Assembly: GCA_003427395.1 (NCBI GenBank)
Contig: BFEA01001010.1
Location: forward strand, 205,844-244,586
Reading direction: 5' to 3'
Origin: Chara braunii
Lineage: Eukaryota; Streptophyta; Charophyceae; Charales; Characeae
Length of the DNA: 38,743 nucleotides
A program made the position numbers and the translations under genes. Shown in pieces: positions 9,217-20,900 of this stretch. The notes under the pieces were generated by a model. That model was not told the origin of the DNA. It worked only from the letters and a program-made list of their open reading frames with translations, and searched no databases. Positions within the stretch are counted from its first letter, which is position 1. Every line of letters begins with the position of its first letter.

Positions 9217-10579
9217 TGTTACGATCCTGGTCATTCCAATGCCACCCAATTACAAAAGAAACGAAAGCACTTGCAAAGAGATAGAGACCAAAGAAGAGAG
9301 TAAGAAGAAGAAGAAGCAGAAGAAGAAGAAGAAGAAGAAGAAGAAGAATGACAAGAAGAAGAAGAAGAAGAAGAAGAAGAAGAAGAAGAAGAAGAAGAAT
9401 GACAAATCCCCCCTTCTCTCTCCACCTTCCTCCTCCTCCTTCACTTCGCTAATCTTATTCTTCTTCCAATAATAATAATAACAATGAGTGGATGAACCGG
9501 AATCAATATCCGAAGTTCCCTCTTACTGCTGACATCACAATAGGTCCTCCATAGCCATGGCTTCCCCCCTTCTTCCACCTCTGACATGCCTAGGCAATGG
9601 CAGACTACTGAGGGCTCTGCCCTCCTGTGCAAAGGACAACGCAAAGCAGCTATGTCGCTGCACTCCTGTCCAAAGGACAACCCAAAGCAGCTATGCCGCT
9701 GCTGACTAAGCCGCCATGCCTAACTCTGCCTCGAGCTTCCTTGGTGCGGCACTACCCCAACTGGGGGCTTCCAGATGCAGCGCCCAACAAGGTGATGAAG
9801 ATTGTGTCCACCATAGCCAGGTAGGTACCTCGCCACTCTCCTCTTTCGCCCCCTTCTTCCTCCTCCTCAGGCAGGGCTGCTCGCCGTAGCCAGGCTGAGC
9901 GCCCAGCTGTCCGTCACCTCCAGGCAGCGCTGCCCAAGTCCAGCGCTTGGCTCCAGCAGCATGTCGCCAATCCTTGCATACCGCAAATGAGGAGGAGCTG
10001 CGTGCTCCTTTGGAAGATATAGTGGCCTACTGGCCTCTTGGGCGGTGACTTCCTAGGCCGAGCGGCCTCCCAGCAACCGGTACCTCCTCCCTTTCGGAGG
10101 GAAACATCATTGCAGGCTCTGCTATCGTCCGGACAGGCCCTAGACTCAGGCTACTTGGACTGGTACCGGCCTACCTCTAACCTACCGCTACTGGGCCTCT
10201 AAAAATGCCAACTTTTTGTCTTCTTCTGCTCGGCCTCCAGTACCCGACACGTGTACCACTAGAGTGTTTTTCCCCGCTGCTCAAAGTGCCGCGGGCCTAC
10301 CCCCGCTACTTAGTGTTTTCCCCGCTGCAACCCTCAAAGTCACGGCCACAGGTAAGTACCGGCCCTGCGGGGCCTTTCAACCAACAAGTACCCTTGTGGG
10401 TCACACACACACACTCAGCCGACAAGCACTCAGACAGGCACGCAAACCAGCAGGCACGCACACACACACATACTTGGAAACCACGGCAGAATGCAGGAAT
10501 CTCAGCAAGGCATTCATTCAAGCAGCAAATCCTAGAAATCAGCAGTGTTCTCAAGTCTGTGTTTTGGCGGGTCATTACA
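9217..10579 (-). repeat. 5' LTR of the Ty3/gypsy element
   Basis: Matches 1125-2451 end to end with scattered substitutions and small indels. On + it starts TGTTACGATCC and ends GGGTCATTACA. It lacks about 24 bases present in the other LTR near 1150-1175 and has a longer GAA tract. It would carry the element promoter, but no TATA box could be placed with confidence. Confidence 0.95.
9303..9402. repeat. Interrupted (GAA)n microsatellite inside the 5' LTR
   Basis: AAG/GAA units broken by GCAG and twice by AATGAC. It is expanded relative to the other LTR. Long Lys-, Glu- or Ser-only open frames across it are artefacts. Confidence 0.95.
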
Positions 10580-10583
10580 CCTT
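10580..10583. repeat. Target-site duplication, right copy (CCTT)
   Basis: Follows the terminal CA of the right LTR and equals 1121-1124. Confidence 0.8.
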
Positions 10584-11945
10584 TCTTGGCCACCTTTTCT
10601 GTCCCGTCCAGTCAATGCCCCTGAACAGGGTGTGCCACCTGGACTCTTCCTACTTTTAATATTACAGCACTGCTGTTACATAGCTCATCTCATCTTGCAT
10701 GTTGGTTCAGATGCTGTGGGTAACTGCCACAACCCTCTTTCAAAGCAGTTTTCGCATGATCTGGGTGATAGCTCTTCTACTGAATAAGCGGTTCCTGACT
10801 CGATATTTGTCGAGTTGCTAAAGCCTTGATTATCGTTGCATCGTTAGTGTAATGGTTTTTGTTAGGATGACCAATATTTTGTTGGATCTTCTTGTTTCAT
10901 ATTTTCAGTCGATAAGGGCACCGTATCTGGATGTCCTTTTGGCATGGAAGACCCTTATGCAGTCTTGCAGTGTGTTTATTTGTGGTCTCAATTCAGGACT
11001 GTTTTTCTGCCTCTGCTGGCTATCACTTTTTGGCCATGTTGACCTGAACTCCCACCCCATGTCTGGGGTCCATGACCATCCAACCATTTACCTGTTGATT
11101 GTAAAGCGGCATCTATCTCCAATGTTTTTTTGTGTCCCATCTTTCGTTCGAAATGCAATTTTGGCTCTTTTCCTGCCTTCGTTGCCATCCATTCTTATAG
11201 CCTTGCCCTGTTTTCTCAGATTGAAAACTTGTGAGTGCAGCTTTCCCAGTTCTCTACTCTTTCAGGATTGATGTTAACTACGATGTCCCGTTTCCTCAGG
11301 TTGTAAATTGTTGAGAATATCTTTCCCATTGTACTCTTTCCTCAAGTCTCAGGGTTGACGTCAACTATGGTGTCCTTTTGTTGCCCTTGTGTTCTTCCTC
11401 CTAAATTGTGCCCTTCTTGGCTGTGAGTGAGACTGTGGGTATTTTAAGCTACAACCTTTTGGGAACACCACCCTGCAAATCCTGCCCTTTCTCACTTTGT
11501 CTGTTGAACCAATGGCCACAGTTTTCTTCTTTCTTCGACCTGCAGGCGTTGGGTCAAAATTTCAGGTGGTGCTCGTTTAATTGTCTAGGGCACATAGAAT
11601 TTTTCGCTGAGGCAGATGCTATTTGGTTTGTTGGAGCTTTGTCGCCTTGCCATCTTGCATTTGTTACATTCATGGCATTCGACACTTAGGTGGTTCCACC
11701 CGGAGTAGCGTGTGGAAAGTGGAACTAAGGATTGCCTGTTGTGTCCCTATCTGGCCAAACACACGAGAACAGAACGGTGCGAGTTCGTTAGGGTGTCGTT
11801 ATGTACATAATGTAAACCATAGGAGATCTGAGACAGTGCACAGATGGGTGGCAGCTAGAAGGATTTGGTCGCTGATTCTATGTTTGTTTTTGTGATTGTT
11901 TGTCGTTGCTACCTGTGTTTGGGGGTTCGCTGCACCTGCTGACAG
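10584..11945 (+). other. Presumed E2F intron, end of the intron hit by the retroelement
   Basis: No exon was recognised. I looked for the E2F winged-helix coding exon (RRIYDITNVLEG-like) and found no match. The 11208-11372 interval is a two-copy tandem repeat. The end, CACCTGCTGACAG at 11945, is the acceptor of the first recognised exon. Confidence 0.6.
11208..11372. repeat. Tandem duplication, about 80 bp unit
   Basis: TTTTCTCAGATTGAAAACTT... and TTTCCTCAGGTTGTAAATTG... start two diverged copies. Both continue with CTTTCCCA, CTCTTTC, GTTRACGTYAACTA-like and GATGTCC / GGTGTCC phrases. Confidence 0.75.
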
Positions 11946-11998
11946 TGTGAGTTGGATCAATTGCTGGAAGAGGACAAGAGATTAGATGATAGCATAAG
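11946..11998 (+). CDS. E2F: E2F exon a: start of the dimerisation coiled coil
   Basis: Acceptor CTGACAG, donor GTAAGG. 53 nt encode CELDQLLEEDKRLDDSI plus two bases of an Arg codon completed by the next exon. The KRLDDSIR pattern is the conserved coiled coil after the E2F DNA-binding domain. No earlier exon was found in the window. Confidence 0.88.
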
Positions 11999-14900
11999 GT
12001 AAGGGTCCATTTAGTTGAGACATATCGGAGTTTTTCAGGGGCTTCATCACATGCCTTGTCCTTTCATGTATGCATTTCTGCTGGATCACAAAGGTGACTA
12101 AACAACAACTTACAACCTTAAGCCTATAGGTGTGTTGATCTGTTGTCATCTTTTTATAGATTCCCACTATATTCGGTTGCCTGTATGCTAGCACCAGTGG
12201 CCCCAAGCATGTTTTTCGGAAACTGGGGGGAGGGAGAGAACGAGAAGTTTGTGGATGCATGCGGGCACCTTCGCCTGGCGATGCAGGTCGCCACCTACTT
12301 TGAATTGACCGCGTGCGCCGACCTAGGTGGTAGGAGAATCTGCATGCGATTGCACCATCCAACAACAGTTATCACAGATGTTGTCATTGTAAGACAGCGA
12401 CGGCGTTGAATCCCAGCTATGTTTTGTTGAGGGTCCAACGGACCTGTGTTTCCCTTGTGTGATGGACTTTGCAGGAAGTAGTGAAAGTGGAATGAAGGGT
12501 GCATAGAGGATGGGCAAAAGAAGGGTGGGGAACAAACAGAAGGATGGATATTTGCTGTGTACTGTAGTTCTGGTGAGCACTCATGCGCTATGCACAGAGC
12601 TACATAGTTATTTGGGCACAAGCCAGGCATGCGTTCTTGATAATATTGTCTATTCTTATGGTTACGAGTCATGGACAAGCAGCTGACAGTCTATTTTTTC
12701 CGAGTTTGAAGTTTTGGCTGTACCTGGGTATTGATTTTAGTGGTATTGATCAGTTGTATGCTTCCATGCTTATTACCACATTTGGATAAGAAAGTTTGAA
12801 CAGGATGTCCATTAGAATGGGATCAACATAGGGGAGATTAGCACGGGCCCTGCACAACGTTGACAGACCAAAATTGGGAAATGATCCAGATTTATTGAAA
12901 GAATGATCCAGAATTATTAAAAGAAGAGGAGAAAAAACGAAGGAGATCTGAAACGAGGGGGCGGGGGGAGGGAAGGGAGCTCAGCAAAAGGTGTTTTGCA
13001 TGCACCATTGGCGAGGCCTGACAAATATGCAGCTGACCCTAAGAACATCCAGTATCAACCAACTCTAAGGGGGGGCCTGACAAATATGCAGCTGACCCTA
13101 AGAAGAGGCTGATGTGAGCAGAATGGGTCCCTGGGTAGTTGCCAGCACACGTGCACATTGGTTGCAGATGCTGGGCTTGCGTGCACTTCTGAAGTGGTCC
13201 TGGTGCAGGAAAGTGGAGCAGGGTACAGCCCGGGCGCGGCCTCTCCAGCCTCGCAATTCAGCACAAAAGAGAGGAGGCTGCCCAGTCATAGATATGGAGG
13301 CATTGTGCCAATGCGGCAGTGCTGCTGGAGCAGTAGCTAAGCGCTGTGCCTGTGGGAAATTGCCGCTGTGGCAGCGAGGAAGAAGAGGTAGAACGCCAGC
13401 CTTAGCCGGGCTGAGCGCTCCATCGCCGGATGGTGGAAGTTGCGGAGGTCCTTGGTGGAGAGGAGGGGAGAAAGACAGGAAGGGAGGTGATGTCAAAGAG
13501 GCACGTACCTGGCGTTGATGAAGATAGGCTGCTCGATCAGTGTCTTCAGGCGGCATTTTGTATATGACACGTGGACTGGTTGCTGGCACAAGTAGAGTAG
13601 TCATATAGGAGCGAGAGGGACTAGAGCCGACATCCAGGACACCTGTAGGAGAGCTGCATTGTTGTTACATTGATTATTGGAGACGTTCGATGGGCTTCGT
13701 CAAGAGACTTCAGTGTTTTCCTCGTTCTTAGTGGGTGTGCATCTCTCTTTGATTTCTTCCTTCAATCTCGGCTGAATTATGTCTGGTCTTCTGTGCGATG
13801 CCGCGATCTGGTTTATTGCTGTCCAGTGTCCACATTGTTTATTTCCTTGCATAACAGTTTGATAAATTAATAAAACATTCCCACAGTGGAGGCACTGCTG
13901 CATAAGGACGATGTGCTTCGGACGTACGGGCCTGAGTGTACCCAGTTCGATTCGTTCTTAATCCAAGTACTCATCAGAGGTCAACAGAAGACCTCCAGGC
14001 AGTGGTGGTTCAAGGGGTACTGTCTCCCTGGAGAAGGGTGCAAGGTGATGTAGCACAGGCTACAGCGATGGATCCGCAAACAACTTTCAATAGTGTGTTT
14101 CCTCACTTCTGACTACCAATGGCATTTGCGTGATCACTCCAACTCCTGTCTCATGCATCTGCGAGTCCTTGCAAGACTCAGTCTCATAGGTCAATAGACC
14201 CAGCACCCTGAAGAAAGAACACACTTACCCCAAGCTGCTTGTGATACTGTGTGCTTTTGCCTTTTTCACTGCGAACTTGCGAAGAGCATTCTGCTGGTCA
14301 CCTCCATTGTTACTATCATGTGTCTGTCAGTGTCTGCAAAACAGCCTTCACCAAGCTGTTTGTGATACTGTGTGTTTCCCCCCTTCTTACCATAAACACT
14401 CTTGTCCTGGCCACCTCCATTCTCGCTGTCATGGACCTGCCAATGCCTTCAAGAACTAGACTTCATCAAATTGCTTCTGATTCCGTGTTTCTCTCCCCCT
14501 CTTGGCTAACAGGTCTCTGTCTTGCACCTGCCAGTTCCTGCAAGACTTTAGCATCTGAAGTGAAAAAACCACACGCCTCTCACACAAGATATGCGCTCAC
14601 ATTTGAGAAGCACTCTCTCCATCACTGTCACAAGGTAGGGCATACTGACTTGTTGTTTAATGATTCCCCTAACGAATCGAGGACCTCAATGTACTACGTG
14701 AGGCTGTGAGTGCCATGCTGCCTCATGTAATGCACTCCAAGTAAGGGCGGCATACACTTTCTGAAAAGTATGCGGACTTGGGAAGATTCAGTTGAGAAAG
14801 TCCTCCAGCGCTAGTGCTCAACAGCACGCCGGGCCCTAGCTGGCACAAGGGGGCAGGTGGAATTGGCTGTGTGGCATGGCCTACTCCGTCCTCGGGGGCA

Positions 14901-17900
14901 CCAAACGCTGAGATTCCTTCATCTGTATGCCTGGTACTGGTCGCAATTTCGGCCTGCCTTGACCCAGTAGGCCCTGGTTGCGTCTGGGATTCTAAGCCTT
15001 TGTATTGTGTGTGATCTGTGGCCATGGCCGACTTCTGGAGGAATCTTTTGGCCTGTAGACTGGAAGACCTGGGAGAACCTGACTGTTAACTTTCCTGGGG
15101 CCTGAGTTGAGTACTTCATGCTCTCGGGACTCAGTCTGGATGCTGGACTCCCAGTCCACAGGCTTGGCGGCCTCCATTTGCGCCCCGAGGTCTGTGCAGC
15201 ACAACTGTGACCCACTACATCTACAAATGAGAAATTCCTTCAGCGCTGGTGCTCACCAGTGCTCCAGGCACCAGCAAGTGCAAGGGGCCAGGCTGAGTTG
15301 GTAGTGTTTGACCAGCCTGGCCCGCTGTGTCCTCTGGCGCTGAGAGGTGCCTTGATCTGGACAGCTGGTACGTTTTGAGGCTGCCTTGACACGGTGGGCT
15401 CTGAATTCTTCTGGGGTGTTTTAAGCCTTCGGATTGTGTGTTATTTATGGGGCCATGACTGACTTCTAGAGGAATCTCTGACTTTCGAACTGGTAGACCT
15501 GGTTGACCCTGACTGTTGTGATTCATGAAACCTGAGTCGACTGTTTCATGTTCTTGTGACTCAGTCTGGATGTTGGACCCCTAGTCTCCCCACTTGGGAA
15601 CCTCAGTTCGTGGCTCTATGTCTTTGCAGCCCAACTTTCACCCTAGAACTTGACAAAAAGCCACGGTCCAAATATTTTTTTTTTTGATATGGTTTGAACT
15701 TCTTGCATCACATCATTTTGCTTCTTTGCTGTGTGAGCACTGTCTGATCTGCAGATTCTGCACCAATCCAGTGCATGTGTGTGGCGGTACTGTGATCTCC
15801 TCAGGTACCAGTCTGCAAATGTAAGGAAATGGGCACTGTGCGAGGAATGAACCCTCGCGAGGCCCTTGTCAGACATGCAAGTGTTCTGGGCTGCGGCCCC
15901 CAGCAACCCCGTGACCAAGGCGGACCTGAATATCCATGTGAGGCCTGTTTTTGCCATTTTCTATATGTGGTGAATCAGACAGTTTCAGCACGCCAGTTGG
16001 TTACAAAGCAACGTGAGCCTCCAGGCTCTTTCCAGAAGCAAGGGCTGCGCTGTACAGTTGAGCCCAGGGCTCAGGCGGCTGCGCCCTGGGCACATGCTGT
16101 TTGAGGCCGACACATCACGGACTGGCCGCGGGCCAATGAGAGAGCAGCATTGTCGTCACGCGTGCACCGCGAGTCACTGAGAATGCTGCAAACACTTTGA
16201 GGCTGGGTGGCTGCCTGAACGTGCCGAACTGGACGCAGCCCAGGCCAGTATCTGAAACTGGGCCCGGGTGCAGACACTTGGGGCCAGAGTCAGGCTACTG
16301 GCCCCCCACACACGCTAGGCCAGGCCGGCCAGCAGCGGGCACACTTTCCATAAAGGAAAGTGTGTGCCCCAGAGGAGGGCATTCTGGCCTTGGTGGGCAA
16401 TGCGGCCACGCTGCTGCTGCTGCACTCGCGCACGAGCAGCTGCATTAGCGCTGCGGGCCAGACGCGCGCACGGGCGCTGCTGAGGCAGTCGGCGCACGAC
16501 GGCCATAGCGATGGTGGTCTTCGGGTAGGAGGCGCATGCAGAGGGGAGACAGGGTATGATGAGGGGAGGAGAGAGAAAGTACCTGGTGTATCTTGGCGGT
16601 CTGCATTGGTGTTGACGTCTCAAAGTGATCTTGTTCCATGAACGTAGATAGGATAGATAGGCCGAGTAGTGTAGGCTGGGCGCTGGGTGCCAGACTGTAG
16701 GAGCGACAGTGGATACCGTGTTGGTGTGGCCAGAGAATGTTGACATTGGTACACAAGTTCATTGTATTGCTCTTATTTGGATGGAATCTTGGTGCATTTG
16801 TGCTCTCTGCTTGGTACATGACTATCTGGACTACTTCGTGATTTTGCAACTTGGTTTTCTCTCGATCACTCTCGCTGGCATTCCTTGCAACTGGAATGAT
16901 TGGCTGTTAAACTACAGAGCAATCATCCACTACTCGGAGATGTCCCATTGCATGTTTATGGCGCTATTCTGATCTCCTCGGATACCAGTGTGCAAATGCA
17001 GGGCAATGGACACTGAAATGGTCGGCTATTAAATGACAGAGCAATCATCCAAACTGAGTCCGAAAAAAAAAACAAAAACAATATACTAACTGTGCCTCAC
17101 TGTATAATGATAATTGTGTACTGGCAAATGGCCAGTACGAAGTTCAGGGCGACTTTCCATCATACCCGTCTCCACCCTGGACCAATGGAAAACTTGCCTC
17201 TAGGGTTTGCTTTGTGAATGATGGATCACTTGTAATGCCGGCGTAGGGATTTCTGTAAGTCCAACATAGAGTCATCTTTTCATTTTTTGTTCAGCTATCA
17301 AAGACGGGGAAGGTAGCGGCAATTCCTCATCAGTTCACAAGGTCAGCTTTTGTGAGCGAAAATGCTGAACCATGGGATTTGGTTATTCACAGGCCAATCT
17401 CACTGTTCATGAAAGACATACTTTTGGAAAAAAGAAGACTCTTAGTGATTCTACCCGTTCCAACTATGTGCTCTGCATAAACTGGTATCGTCATTTGAAT
17501 CAGGCTCCTAGAAGGATGATATTCATTCAGCTTCATGTTTCTTGCAGGGAAATGCACGAGAAGATAAGGCAATTCAGCGATGACGAGCAAAATAAACCGT
17601 ATCCTCGACATACTTCTATCCCTTTTTGGTATTCCGCTTCATTTCTTTTCTGTTCCTGTCGTTCAATGTGTTTCCTTCTCACTCGAGGGTTGCTTATTGT
17701 TTTACCCGTGCGCGTGTGGGGGTTTGGTGGGAAGCTTTTTGTCTAGAGAAAGCCGGTTGCTGGAAGTTGTACCGGGCGGCTGACCAGGTACAATATAGAT
17801 TCTTTTTCAGGCTCCAGCAGGATTGCCATTCCAAATCTTCAGGACCCAATGTCACTCTGAATGGTCTCTCCGTAGTCCTACACCGGATCTGCGCTGATGC

Positions 17901-20900
17901 AGTTCTGGGTATTTCTGGGGCGTCCTCCCCCGGATCGCTCCAGTAACTGCATGACTTGCGTCACACACGTTCGTTGTTTGATCCCCTCCCAATTGTCCCT
18001 TGCCGTAAATCGATCCCCGAGTCGTTCTTGTTGACGTATATGCGAAGAAACCTCAAGAAAGTCGGGAGACACTTCGTAGTGAGCGCGAGAATTGCAAGAA
18101 GAGAAAGAGTATAATGGAGCGATTCCAAGCTAGAGGCTCTCTCTTTGCCCGCATGTGCAAATTGTGACACTGCTGCAACCTGACCACAGTCAGCAGTTGC
18201 TCAGGGAGTTTGGGGGCTCGTTATCTCATCAGGTTTGCTGTGTGGCTTGGTGTTCCTTTCGCAGTGTAGGCAAGTCTGTGTGTTTGGCAGAATGTGGGAG
18301 AGTAAAGTTGGTGTTTTTCACCAATCCTCATGCTAACGATGTCCTTCTTCCTCTGTTGGATACGAATCTGAATAGTGCAAGCATATGAATCCGAATAGTG
18401 AGTTTGCACTAAGTGTTGGATTTGTTGTAACTCCTTGCTTTTCTGTGCCTGCATCTCATCCATGAAATCCCAACATTGCCTGTTGAAGAACAAACAACAC
18501 AGCTGATTTTTCTTTGACTCCGGTCCGCTAGATGGCTGTATGTTACGGAGGAGGATATAAAGAGCCTTCCCTGTTTCCAGGTGAGAATGAGGAATGATGG
18601 CTCTAATTCCCTGTCTATTTCTGAAGGAATATGCTGGATGAAGCTGGAGGCTGGGAGATTGCATGGTGTCTGCGTTGTATGGGAGTACTGGAAGCCTGAC
18701 TGTCTGGCCTTTGATTTCTCATCATCAAAAGGTTGCTAACCTGTCTTAAGGGTTTATATGGGTATACGAGTGTGGGAAGCTGCGTCCACTGAAAATATGA
18801 GAAGGCAGAGGGGGTCATGCATTATGGCTCAGGCGCAGATGAATAGTATTTGAGCCAAGCGTGGAGTTGAGCAGATCTGGAAGTGAAGGCCATGTGTCGA
18901 ACATCATACGGATAAGGGCCCTGCATCACCTGTAGATGTAAAGGGAGGAATGATGACTGACCTGGATATGGTGGTGGTTCTGCTCAGGCCGACCGTTCCA
19001 ACTGTTGGCACATACCGGTCGACTGTTGGTCGGCACCCTGCAAAAAAAATAAAATAAAAAAATAAGAAAATTGTGGAGTTCTTAACCCCAAAGAACACCC
19101 CCCCACCCCCNNNNNNNNNNNNCCCCCCCCCTCCCCCTCCCTTGTGCCGGTCCCCAAAATTCTTTCAGCCGATTTGGATTCCTCTGAACTCAGATAGAAA
19201 AAAGAAAAAAACAGTGCGTGGCCCTTGAGAGACTGGTCAGCAGACAACCGAGAGGTTGGCCCTACTCGTATGATACAAATCGGTCGGTGTGTATGCAATC
19301 CTGCCCATCAGTGTACATTGTTGCAAGTTTTTTTTGCATACATTTACCAAGAACAATGTGTTGACAAGCAAGGAGGCAAATGAATGATTGTTATCCGTTA
19401 TCCAAAGTGCGATGGAGTTCTGAACGGATCTTATCGGTGATCTTTTGGTTATCTCTTGGCAGAAAGAGACTGTGTTTGCAATCAAGGCTCCCCATGGGAC
19501 TATCTTAGAAGTCCCAGACCCAGATGAGGTAAGTACTATCACAATTGGGAATTCCTGTTGTTTTCCGTTCACATGTTCTCACCCTCTTCGTAGAGTTCTG
19601 TGCTGTGTGTTGTTGTCCGTTTCCATTGCTGTCGCAAACAGGAATTGATTGCTATGCAGTGATGGGCATGTAGAGTGCGTCATTCAGGACCAGCAAGGTT
19701 GAGAGAAGACAGGAACAAAAAACTGAAAGACAGAAAAAGTTTAAAAAAATAACATATGGAAGATAAATCACAAAACACAAACATCATGTGTGCTCAGGAT
19801 TTCCTCTGTGCGAAGCAGTATGGTTCGTCCAAGCCTGTCATTGTCTTCATGTCCAACAGGGTATGTTCTGCCTTTCCCATGCATTTCCACAGCTCAGTAC
19901 ATCAGCCAACTTGCCTCTGTGCCAGTTTGTTGTACTGGTATGTATGGAGGGATGGACCAGAAGTGTCCTTTTCCATCTCTCTACCCTTCTTCGTGTACCT
20001 CCTTCCTCTCTATCGTCATTGGTGTTCTGGTGTTGGATGCGTTTCTGTCAGAGAACACGTGAAAATCCCCTACCTTCTTTCCCCGAATACAACGTATGGT
20101 GATTATAGCTGTTCTTGGTGCATCTTTCAGTCTAGGACCGCATGGGTCAGAGAACAAATGAAAATCCACTACCTTCTTCCCCGGAATCCACTACCTTCTT
20201 CCCTCGAATCCACCACCTTCTTCCCCCGAATACAACGTACGGCTTTTTTGCCGGCTTGTGAGGCCTTAAACAATTTTGGACTGCATGGGTCACGAGGTGT
20301 CCGAAACCAATTTCGAGTGCCCAGCCAGGGCTGGAAAGAATCTGGCCACTGTGTGATGCAACGAAAAGACCATTGCATCATGCCGTCTGCTGTGGCTATT
20401 CGCTGTGAGCTCCAACTTGTGATAATAATCTGTGCGCATCTGTCTGGAATGGTGGATCTTGTGTAGTCGATGGTTGGTCAAAGTCCGACAAAACAGTCCG
20501 GCACAGTCATACTTTTCTTTGTGAAGTTGTGCATAGCGAATACGACAACTCACACAAACAAACACGTATCACATGTTAAATCGGGCATGAACAACGTGGG
20601 TATTGTTACATGTGACTTGGCCCAATTTGCCTCCCCTCTGTCTTTCGATCACACACATATGCATGCAGAACCAGACACATGTCCAGACACTGACTCACCT
20701 GTCCACACTCAAACTCGTCCCCAATTCATAACGAGCTGGTGCTTACAGCTGCAATCCTCACCTGAAAGCCATCTAGTTGGTGCCTTATTTAATGAGCAAT
20801 AAATCACTGCATCAAAAAGTTCGATGCAGCTTATGCATTGCCCTCCACCAGCACACTGTATGAACTCTGTCTTCCTGACCGTTCCAGAATCATCGGACCC

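Larger units (their letters stand above)
1125..10579 (-). mobile_element. Complete, inactive Ty3/gypsy chromovirus-type LTR retrotransposon
   Basis: The element runs on the - strand over 9,455 bp. Two direct LTRs (1125-2451 and 9217-10579) have TG...CA ends and are flanked by a CCTT target duplication. A PBS for initiator-Met tRNA lies two bases inside the 5' LTR and a purine tract abuts the 3' LTR. Domain order is Gag, protease, reverse transcriptase, RNase H, integrase, chromodomain, which is the Ty3/gypsy order with a chromovirus tail. The coding region carries in-frame stops at 6379, 5332 and 2620, several frameshifts and an internal RT deletion, so it cannot be autonomous. It lies antisense in what is probably an E2F intron. 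The two LTRs differ at many positions and in microsatellite length, so the insertion is not recent. Confidence 0.95.
11999..17547 (+). other. E2F intron, 5.5 kb
   Basis: Holds a U6-derived copy (12803-12892) with a purine-rich 3' flank, a 31-bp direct repeat at 13.0 kb, a GC-rich block (13100-13520), a three-copy tandem repeat at 14.1-14.55 kb, a 435-bp tandem duplication at 14.8-15.66 kb, a second GC-rich block (15990-16500) and a duplicated stretch near 15.8 and 17.0 kb. Open frames of 130-170 codons in the GC-rich blocks show no family I recognise. Confidence 0.8.

Noticed and set aside
10867-10910. MTNILLDLL-like translation resembling the E2F DITNVLEG helix
   Set aside because: Only a few residues agree. 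The residues before (no RRIYDI) and after do not fit, and there is no splice support.
13098-13604. 168-codon (-) and 134-codon (+) open frames in a GC-rich block
   Set aside because: Both strands are open because of GC content. Neither shows a domain or splice context. They may belong to an unrecognised repeat.
19756-20466. 236-codon open frame on +
   Set aside because: No recognisable domain, and it crosses a 22-bp tandem repeat inside an E2F intron.
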